A stretch of DNA of 15,393 nucleotides. Source: JANXSF01 sp043745195 (lineage in GTDB: Bacteria > Acidobacteriota > Terriglobia > Bryobacterales > Bryobacteraceae). Positions 1 through 6,039 of this stretch are shown piece by piece (position 1 is the first letter of the stretch; each line of letters starts with the position of its first letter). The notes under the pieces were generated by a model. The model was not told where the DNA came from, did no database searches, and saw only the letters and a list, made by a program, of their open reading frames with translations. The DNA is taken from contig JAYTTF010000229.1 in NCBI GenBank assembly GCA_043745195.1, positions 1 to 15,393 of the forward strand, given 5' to 3'. The translations under genes and the position numbers were made by a program.

Positions 1-291
1 TCCCAAAGCGCTGGCTCCGTTCTTTTGAGTGGTCATCCACCACATCGCACGGAACCATACAATTAAAGGAGTCCTCGTGTCTTGGAAAATTGTCCCGGCC
101 GTCACCGACGTCTGGCATCCACACCCAGCACATTGCAGAAGAACGCCCCGTACCGGCCACGATTTCCCGCCCTCACAGCGTGGGCATTGGAAGCCTTCCG
201 GCCACCACAGCCGAGACAGATACTCACGGCACGCCTCCTCGGTGGAAAACTTGGTCTCCAACTCGGTGAGATTACGCGGGTATTCTTCCAT
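1..291 (-). CDS. IS1595-family (ISXO2-like) transposase, N-terminal part, cut by window edge
   Basis: Read on the minus strand from ATG at 291, this frame is open for 97 codons to the window edge, so the rest of the gene lies outside. The N-terminus has a zinc-ribbon with cysteine pairs CPRC and CAGC (residues about 36-39 and 54-57), followed by the segment QTSVTAGTIFQDTRTPL and then WF.AMWWMTTQKNGASALG. This order (zinc ribbon, TSVTAGT..., W...KNG.SALG) is characteristic of IS1595-family DDE transposases of the ISXO2 type; the catalytic DDN/E-K core would lie beyond position 1. A GAGG sequence just upstream of the ATG is a possible, closely spaced ribosome-binding site. Family assignment is from recognised motifs, not a database search. 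Completeness of the element cannot be judged here. Confidence 0.85.
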   Translation of the reverse strand, partial: MEEYPRNLTELETKFSTEEACREYLSRLWWPEGFQCPRCEGGKSWPVRGVLLQCAGCGCQTSVTAGTIFQDTRTPLIVWFRAMWWMTTQKNGASALG

Positions 292-340
292 CACCTCGCA
301 TACTACCTATTGTGGTTACCTGAGTCAAGTGGATACCCAT
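1..340 (-). mobile_element. IS1595-family insertion sequence, one end (partial)
   Basis: The transposase gene starts at 291, and receptor-like coding sequence resumes at about 341. The left end of the element (in the transposase's sense) must therefore lie in the short leader between about 300 and 340. The exact terminal inverted repeat cannot be fixed because the other end is outside the window. The sequence GGGTATCC read on the minus strand from 338 is a possible terminus, but this is only a guess. Confidence 0.6.
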
Positions 341-460
341 CTTCTTCAAATCGCCTATGAAAATGCGGCTGCCAAACCCTAGCGGTGCACCGCTTTGATG
401 CTGGTACAAACCGCCAAGCTGCCAGCCGCCGACCACAAACTCGAGGCCCACCCCACGCAT
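341..460 (-). pseudogene. Relic of an Oar-like TonB-dependent receptor (C-terminal barrel fragment)
   Basis: On the minus strand the frame containing ATG 460 reads EFVVGGWQLGGLYQHQSGAP then LGFGSRIFIGDLKK. This is the typical late-barrel motif of acidobacterial Oar-like receptors, where a GGWQ..G....SG.P segment precedes the last strands. The two intact receptors in this window carry the equivalent motif (DSWQISGITTLASGTPQ and GGWQLNGILRVVSGAPF). The fragment is only about 40 residues. Upstream it hits an in-frame TGA (493-491), and downstream the similarity stops about where the IS1595-type element begins. It is a dead remnant of a third receptor gene rather than a small gene, probably cut by the insertion and by a deletion on its other side. 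Confidence 0.65.
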
Positions 461-508
461 AAAGTCCCAAATTGGGTAAGCTATTTGTTTTCAAAAGGCT
501 GTAAATCC

Positions 509-541
509 TTACACATTATTGCGGCTGGCGTATTATTGAAA
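509..541 (+). promoter_or_regulatory. Weak candidate promoter for the lipoprotein gene
   Basis: TATTAT at 531-536 matches five of six bases of a sigma-70 -10 box and lies about 37 bases before the lipoprotein ATG. The region upstream is AT-rich, but no convincing -35 box is seen at the right distance (TTACAC at 509 is poor). No clear Shine-Dalgarno sequence precedes the ATG. Confidence 0.2.
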
Positions 542-572
542 GCTTTGGCATCCAACGTGCTGATCTATTTCC

Positions 573-1454
573 ATGAAACTTCTTATTCTCCCACTCTGCA
601 TCGGCACCTTTCTGCTGACTTCCTGTGCAAAGCAGGCAATTGCAACCGATACTTTGCCGCTGCAGGCCACAATTGTGATGAAAGATGGCACCCGGCTTTC
701 CGGTAAAGTGCAGGCGAGCAAGCCTTCGGAGATGACGGTTATTGGCAGCGACAACATACAGCGTACCGTCGCAATTGACCAGATTAAGTCAGTTAACTAT
801 AGTGATTCGCCACAATTACCGCCAAACCAGCCCACGCGCGCTGGCGTAGTTCCACAGCAAAGGGCAGCCAATGAAGCCTTTCACGAAGATCACTACCATG
901 CGCCCCCCAAAGCGGTGACAAGTAGGACCAACGAACTGGAAGTGGGAACGCAGGTAACAGTGCGCATGGAAGAGACCATTGATTCAGGCAAGGCGTTTGA
1001 AGGGCAGACCTTTGCTGCGGAAGTTACGCGAGATGTGAGAGACCGGCAAGGTGATCTGGTAATTCCTACCGGGTCTAACGCGATTATCGTAATTCAGTCA
1101 GCGACCAAGGGCGGCCGTTTTAAGGGGACTTCAGACTTGGTTTTGGATATGCAATCAGTTTCCGTTGATGGCCAGTCCTACCGCATAGAAACTGCGAGTT
1201 TGGATAAGCGAGGCAAGAACGGCTTCGGCGCAAATAAGCGGACTGCTGAGTACACAGGGGGCGGCGCGGCGCTAGGTGCCATTATTGGCGCAATAGCAGG
1301 AGAGGGCAAAGGCGCGGCAATCGGCGCTGGAGCAGGTGCGGGTGCCGGCGCGCTTACGCAAATCATAACCAAGGGCGGGGCTATCCGCGTGCCGGTTGAA
1401 AGCCTGCTGACATTTCGGCTGGACCGGCCACTGCGCGTAACTGCCCGCCGCTAG
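573..1454 (+). CDS. Predicted outer-envelope lipoprotein with glycine-zipper segment
   Basis: The 293-residue product begins with a lipoprotein signal peptide: KL, a hydrophobic stretch, then lipobox L-T-S-C with the acylated Cys at residue 18. Residues about 30-75 form a small beta-rich module (MKDGTRLSGKVQ ... VAIDQIKSVNYS) of the kind that recalls an SH3/Sm-like fold. After a Pro/Gln-rich linker, a second beta-rich domain (about 118-215) starts LEVGTQVTVRMEETIDSG. A Gly/Ala-rich stretch follows (about 228-262, GAIIGAIAGEGKGAAIGAGA), which is a glycine zipper suited to membrane insertion, then a final strand VPVESLLTFRLDRPLRVT. This architecture is common in Acidobacteriota hypothetical proteins; its role is unknown and I assign none. 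The ATG at 573 is chosen because it opens directly into the signal peptide. It converges with receptor 1. Confidence 0.8.
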   Translation: MKLLILPLCIGTFLLTSCAKQAIATDTLPLQATIVMKDGTRLSGKVQASKPSEMTVIGSDNIQRTVAIDQIKSVNYSDSPQLPPNQPTRAGVVPQQRAANEAFHEDHYHAPPKAVTSRTNELEVGTQVTVRMEETIDSGKAFEGQTFAAEVTRDVRDRQGDLVIPTGSNAIIVIQSATKGGRFKGTSDLVLDMQSVSVDGQSYRIETASLDKRGKNGFGANKRTAEYTGGGAALGAIIGAIAGEGKGAAIGAGAGAGAGALTQIITKGGAIRVPVESLLTFRLDRPLRVTARR

Positions 1455-1648
1455 CTTAGCTAACTGTTTTCGAGCGATCCCGGATATCATCCTGAGTTGC
1501 ATTTCCACCGGCTCATCTGGAATACCAGCGGCCTTCTAGCCGACCATGACGGTTTCCAATAACAGCCGAAAGCTGTTGGGAATGCGACTCGGGTAATACT
1601 GCGGTGCTTTTCCAGCTTGCCGATTCGTCTTCGAATGAGTTTCACCTC

Positions 1649-1753
1649 CTATTTTGATCCCTGCGCGGCCTGTTCCAGTTGCGCCGCGCGAGCCTGGATA
1701 TCGTCCAGTTCGATCTTTTTGAACGTGTTCGAAAGTACAACCTCGGCGGTCCG
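1649..1753 (-). pseudogene. Possible tiny coding relic
   Basis: Between an in-frame TAA (1756-1754) and TAG (1651-1649), the minus strand reads about 34 codons ending FKKIELDDIQARAAQLEQAA. This is strongly helical and protein-like, with no start codon of its own. A GGAGGTG sequence immediately after its stop, followed by a second frame (KLIRRRIGKLEKH...), looks like a translationally coupled downstream gene that has decayed. I do not recognise the family. It could also be chance. Confidence 0.2.
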
Positions 1754-1823
1754 TTAATTGAACTGATGCATTAGAGAGCAATTTGCGAAGGCGCGGTATC
1801 GTCGAGAGAAACTGTCCGGACCA

Positions 1824-1864
1824 AAAGAACAGCCGGTGGACGCTTTGCGCGCTAACCGGCTGTT
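1824..1864 (-). terminator. Rho-independent-type terminator of receptor 1
   Basis: A perfect 10-bp inverted repeat, AACAGCCGGT (1828-1837) and ACCGGCTGTT (1855-1864), with a 17-nt GC-rich loop, sits about 40 bases past the receptor stop. On the transcribed minus strand it is followed by TTCTTTTGG, a short U-rich tract. Position, stem strength and T-tract all fit termination of the receptor gene. Confidence 0.65.
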
Positions 1865-1903
1865 AGGTTTATAGGTAAATGCAAGTGCCTGTAGTGCCCC
1901 AGC

Positions 1904-4900
1904 TTAGAAGGTGAAGCGAACTGAGACTTGCATCAAACGGGGGTTACGAGCGGCGGTTGCCCTTCCGAATGTGGCATTCGTCTGCGCTCCGTTCGCCGGA
2001 TTGAAGCGCGCCGTGTTGTCAACCGAAGAGAAGTTGGTGTGGTTGAACATGTTATAAACTTCCCAACGAAGTTGGAGTGCTCTCTTTTCACGAACCGGAA
2101 TGACCTTGAATAGTGTCAAATCGGAGACGATCAGGCCCGGTCCGCGATAGATATCGCGTGCCGCGTTGCCCGCATCGTTGAATCCCGACATCGCGAAGAC
2201 CGAGGTATTAAACATATGGTCTACTGTGTGATCACTATGCGGGAGTCTAGGATCGCCTGTCACATTGATGCGCTGTCCGTCGCCACCGCCTGTAAAATCG
2301 ATGCCGGTAGTTGTGGATTGAGACACTTGTTGCGGTGTACCACTCGCGAGAGTCGTGATACCAGAGATCTGCCAGCTATCCAGAACCACTCTGGTGATGC
2401 GGCCCGGCATGAGCTTGCTGACCTTTGGAAGATCGTAGCTGTAGTTGGCGACGAAGACGTGAGTCTGGTCGAAATCGGCCTTTCCATAGCTCCACTCGCG
2501 GAAGGAGCGGTAGGTCGGGAGATTCGCGTAATCCATCACCTTGGAGAATGTATAGGCGACGCCAAACTGGAGCCCGTGCGAGTAACGGCGGTTGGCTGTC
2601 ACCTGCAGGGAGTGGTAGTTCGAGCTGCCGCTGGATTCACGATAGGTGATTCCGTTGTAGCCGGGGTAGGGCCGGAAGAAGCTATCGGGAAGGACGCTGG
2701 CTGCCGGGTTGGCCGCATTGAGGGTCTTGGTTGGATCCTGATTCTGCGGCAGGAAGCGAGCCCCGTAAGGTACTCTGTTGATGTCGCGGGTGGTGGCCAG
2801 ATTTCTTCCGAGCGCCGACACGTATTTCACATCGATCACAGTAGAGAATCCTATGTTCTGTTGAACGCCCAGAGAGATGTTGTAGTAGTCGGGCGCTTTT
2901 AGGAAGCGATCGTGACCGGTGGCGTTGCCAGGAGCCAGAATGCCGCCGGCGCCGAGGAAGCTTCCGAGGTTGCCGTTGTAGATGGTCGGGCTGAATGAGA
3001 TAGGCGCACCAGCGGATTGCGGTTCGTAACGAACCAACTGGTTGGTTTTGGAGAAGCCTCCGCGAACCGCGGTCTTGCCGGTTCCGAACACATCGTAGGC
3101 GAAACCAAAACGCGGTTGGAGAAGCTCAGGCGACTTTTCGTAGAATCCAGCCGGGTAGTTTCCATCACGTGTGGTGACAAAGCCGTTGCCGGGGTTGCCT
3201 GTGTTAGGCACGAACTTCTCTACGAAAACCTGATTCAGAACTTCACCCGTCTGCGGATTCACAGCAACACGAAGGCCGTTGACGAGCGCGGGGCGGTATT
3301 GGAGCGGGGCATCGCTGCGCTTGTAGCGGCCGAGGGCGAAGGAGGACTGCAGACCGTCGGTCTGATCCCAGGGAGTGAAGTAGGCGACGCGCAAACCGAT
3401 TTCGAGGGTCAGGTTCCTGGTAACTTTCCAGGAGTCCTGAACGAACCAGTCGATGTTGACTGCGGTAGCGGAAGGTTTGGTGGGGCGTTGGGCTTCCGAG
3501 TAGGTTTGGAAGGCGCCAGTGAGTGCGTTGCTGTATGGGTTGCCGGTGTCGCCGGGGTTGTTTCCGCCGGTGCCAAAGTTGAAGTTACCCATCCACGGTA
3601 CGTTGAATCCGAAGCCGGTGGTTATGCGATCCCGTTCGGCATAAAAACCAAACTTGAAGGTGTGGTTGCGCTTGATCCAGGTCAGGTTGTTTGCAATGCT
3701 CCAGTTGATATCGTCTTCAAACTGGGGGAACCGCGTAGCAAAAAAACTTCCGAAGTTGGGGGAATTCTGCAATCCCCCAAAAGAAGCCTGGGGAACGATT
3801 TGGTCCGGGTTGGCCGAGGGGTAGAGCTGCCCGGCCAGGAATCCGTTGGTAGGACGTCTGGTTTTCGAGAGATCCGAGGCGAGGTCCGGGAACGGAAGTC
3901 TTTCCTGCGGACGGCGAACGCCGAGGTTGAGTTCATTCACGATGGACGGGGTGATGATTCTGGTGTATCCGAGCGAGGCATGCTTGTTGATGAAGGTCTG
4001 CTTGACTTTAATGAAGTCCCAGTTGGTCAGGTTGTAGCCTTCGCTGACGGTGTTAAAGAAGGTTCCCCGGAAGAATATCGAATCCTTGTCGGTTGCCTTG
4101 TAGTCGATTCTGAAAAGTTCCTGGTCTCTGGAAGCCTGTTTGGTGTCCTGGAACAGATAGTTGTAAGAACCATTCGGATCGAAGCTGTTGGGCAGCGTCA
4201 AGAGGTTGACGAGTGCCTGGCCGTTCTTGTTGATCAGGTTTGGCGGAATGATGTTGTTCGGATACGGTGCACCGGTGGCAGGATCTTTCGGCTTCAGGGT
4301 CGACGCCGAAAAATTGCCCTGGCGTTCGAGCAGGGTGGGCATAGTCAGCCGCGTGATCGAAGCAGGCTCGAGACTCGGATTGCGTTCAAGGCTGAGAAAG
4401 AAGAACAGCTTCTGCCGCGAGGTGTTGAAAAGTTTCGGGATCGTGACCGGACCACCAAGCGTGAGGCCTTCGGTGATGTAGCGATAGCGGGACTTGGCGA
4501 TCGTTGGAATCGCAGCATTGTTGAAGAAGTTCTGAGCATTGAACATTTCGTGTCGTTTGTACCAGTAGGCAGAACCGTGGAAATCTCTCGTTCCGCTCTT
4601 GCTGACGACGTTAACCACCGCGCCGCCATTGCGTCCGTATTCGGCCTGGTAGTTGTTCAGAAGAACCTTTACTTCTGCGATTGCGTCCAGACTGACCGAT
4701 GTCGTGTAATTGTTGGAGCTACCGTTGTCCTGACCCTGCTGTCCGTCCACACCGATGGTGAGAGCGCCAGCGCGTACACCGCCGACGTTGGGCAGGCCGG
4801 TCCCAATGCCTCCGGCGCTGCCGAGGGCCTCCGATTCACCGGACGTATTCACGCCGGGAAGCAGCCGGAGGAAGCCGACGACGTTTCTCCCGCGCTGGGT

Positions 4901-5368
4901 AACGCTTTCGAGTTGTTGAGTGGTTAGAACCGCGGAGCCTTCCGAGCTTGCTGACTGCACCACGCTCGCCTCAGCGGTTACGTTGATGGTTTCGTTCACG
5001 GAGCCGATGCTCAACTGAATTGTGCCGAGCGAAAGCCTTTCGCTGGCGGACAGGGCGTTGCCCTGTTTGCGATAGGTTTGGAATCCGGCGATTTCTACCT
5101 TGGCGGTGTAATTGCCGGGTTGCAAGTTGGCAACGACGAAGCTTCCGCTATTGTCGGACTTTACGATTCGTTCGTCGGCGGTGCCCTCATTCATAAGGGT
5201 GACAGATGCACCGGTTACGGCGGCGCCTGTGGAGTCGACGACGGTTCCTAGAATTGTACTGGTGCTACTTTGCGCCCACGCGGATGCAGCTAGCATGGAC
5301 ATTAAAGTGACCGATGACAGGAGAGAACGTACTCTCCTAAAGTTGCTACTTCGCTGAAAGACGTGCAC
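1904..5368 (-). CDS. TonB-dependent receptor, Oar-like, with carboxypeptidase-regulatory-like domain (receptor 1)
   Basis: This 1154-residue outer-membrane protein probably imports or binds large substrates using TonB energy; the substrate is unknown. A Sec signal peptide (residues 1-32, cleaved after AWA) leads into a CarboxypepD_reg-like Ig-fold (about 37-115: ILGTVVDSTGAAVTGASVTL ... NLQPGNYTAKVEIAGF). The plug follows (about 130-255: TTQQLESVTQRGRNVVGFLR ... EVKVLLNNYQAEYGRNGGAV). The remainder is a beta-barrel with many alternating aromatic strands, ending VSVRFTF with the C-terminal Phe that the BAM complex recognises. The start is GTG at 5368, with AGAGGG about 9 bases upstream; no better ATG lies before the signal peptide. 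There is no SusD-like partner nearby, as is usual for this family. It is followed by a terminator hairpin and is probably monocistronic. Confidence 0.95.
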   Translation of the reverse strand: MHVFQRSSNFRRVRSLLSSVTLMSMLAASAWAQSSTSTILGTVVDSTGAAVTGASVTLMNEGTADERIVKSDNSGSFVVANLQPGNYTAKVEIAGFQTYRKQGNALSASERLSLGTIQLSIGSVNETINVTAEASVVQSASSEGSAVLTTQQLESVTQRGRNVVGFLRLLPGVNTSGESEALGSAGGIGTGLPNVGGVRAGALTIGVDGQQGQDNGSSNNYTTSVSLDAIAEVKVLLNNYQAEYGRNGGAVVNVVSKSGTRDFHGSAYWYKRHEMFNAQNFFNNAAIPTIAKSRYRYITEGLTLGGPVTIPKLFNTSRQKLFFFLSLERNPSLEPASITRLTMPTLLERQGNFSASTLKPKDPATGAPYPNNIIPPNLINKNGQALVNLLTLPNSFDPNGSYNYLFQDTKQASRDQELFRIDYKATDKDSIFFRGTFFNTVSEGYNLTNWDFIKVKQTFINKHASLGYTRIITPSIVNELNLGVRRPQERLPFPDLASDLSKTRRPTNGFLAGQLYPSANPDQIVPQASFGGLQNSPNFGSFFATRFPQFEDDINWSIANNLTWIKRNHTFKFGFYAERDRITTGFGFNVPWMGNFNFGTGGNNPGDTGNPYSNALTGAFQTYSEAQRPTKPSATAVNIDWFVQDSWKVTRNLTLEIGLRVAYFTPWDQTDGLQSSFALGRYKRSDAPLQYRPALVNGLRVAVNPQTGEVLNQVFVEKFVPNTGNPGNGFVTTRDGNYPAGFYEKSPELLQPRFGFAYDVFGTGKTAVRGGFSKTNQLVRYEPQSAGAPISFSPTIYNGNLGSFLGAGGILAPGNATGHDRFLKAPDYYNISLGVQQNIGFSTVIDVKYVSALGRNLATTRDINRVPYGARFLPQNQDPTKTLNAANPAASVLPDSFFRPYPGYNGITYRESSGSSNYHSLQVTANRRYSHGLQFGVAYTFSKVMDYANLPTYRSFREWSYGKADFDQTHVFVANYSYDLPKVSKLMPGRITRVVLDSWQISGITTLASGTPQQVSQSTTTGIDFTGGGDGQRINVTGDPRLPHSDHTVDHMFNTSVFAMSGFNDAGNAARDIYRGPGLIVSDLTLFKVIPVREKRALQLRWEVYNMFNHTNFSSVDNTARFNPANGAQTNATFGRATAARNPRLMQVSVRFTF

Positions 5369-5947
5369 TTTGAAACCCTCTTATTGATGTTTGGTGGACA
5401 ACTTATTTCGAACAGACCACTTGATTGTGAGGTAAGTCTATCCTACCATTCGCTAATTTACAATGATCCGGATAGTCACCTATTTCAACTCCAACTTAAA
5501 GTTGCAAAAATCGCAATAGATACAATCGCAAAACTGGCAGAGGACCCGGAATACGTTGATGCCGTTCCAGCAAATGCCTCGGGTGCTTTGGCTGAAACCT
5601 CGAAGGATCAAAGTGAAGATGTCTTCGAGAAGCTTGAGGTTCAACGAAACGAAAAGTTGACAGAGCCCGTAACTGCGGATATCCTCAAGTCATCCGTAAT
5701 ACTTAATGGCGGGAAGACATCACGAGACCGACTGGGGGATCACTTATTAGAAGCAATCAAGCGTCATCCTGAGTTTCTATCAGTGTTCAGGTCACGAAAG
5801 CCCATCTCGACCGATTGCGGCAATCGCGCTCAGAAGTTCAACGACTACTGGGCCAAGCAGCAAAGGCTGCCCGTTGATTCGTTTGACAAGTTCGGTGTAA
5901 TTACACATCGTCATGCTCTGCCATGTTTGTTCCTATCCACGGCATAA
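5363..5947 (+). CDS. Uncharacterised ORF, about 194 residues at most
   Basis: I do not recognise this product. The open frame could start at GTG 5363, inside the palindrome GTGCAC that also holds the GTG of receptor 1, but the first part would then overlap the receptor promoter and lacks a ribosome-binding site. An internal start such as ATG 5387 or later is more likely. Residues from about 40 on look protein-like: charged, helix-forming (VAKIAIDTIAKLAEDPEYVD), then an acidic segment and a basic segment around AIKRHPEFLSVFRSRKP. No signal peptide, membrane segment or known motif is seen. The stretch is clearly more AT-rich than its neighbours, which fits acquired DNA or non-coding sequence. 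The length of the open frame argues mildly for coding. If it is not a gene, 5369-6039 is a gap of about 670 bases. Confidence 0.4.
   Translation: MHFETLLLMFGGQLISNRPLDCEVSLSYHSLIYNDPDSHLFQLQLKVAKIAIDTIAKLAEDPEYVDAVPANASGALAETSKDQSEDVFEKLEVQRNEKLTEPVTADILKSSVILNGGKTSRDRLGDHLLEAIKRHPEFLSVFRSRKPISTDCGNRAQKFNDYWAKQQRLPVDSFDKFGVITHRHALPCLFLSTA
5435..5463 (-). promoter_or_regulatory. Candidate promoter of receptor 1
   Basis: On the minus strand, TTGTAA (5463-5458) and TAGACT (5440-5435) are separated by 17 bases. Each matches four of six bases of the sigma-70 boxes. Transcription would start near 5428, leaving a leader of about 60 bases before the GTG. Confidence 0.3.
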
Positions 5948-6039
5948 TCTCAATTTTCCCAATGGTGATCCATCCTGAAGATCTAGCCCGAAGACCATCA
6001 CCGAACTTTGTTTTCTCTTAGCTGAGGCAGCCTGCTAAG

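Larger units (their letters stand above)
1455..1903. other. Gene-poor intergenic gap with hairpins and a possible coding relic
   Basis: No convincing full gene is seen on either strand. It contains a perfect 6-bp hairpin at 1561-1577 (AACAGC, loop CGAAA, GCTGTT), a small minus-strand open stretch at 1649-1753, and the terminator hairpin of receptor 1 near 1828-1864. Confidence 0.6.

Noticed and set aside
29..382. A 117-codon plus-strand frame at the left edge
   Set aside because: The opposite strand encodes a recognisable zinc-ribbon transposase, so this is a shadow.
3017..4927. A 636-codon open frame on plus opposite receptor 1
   Set aside because: It is fully antisense to a receptor with clear domains and has no recognisable domain or ribosome-binding site. 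It arises from the codon bias of the real gene.
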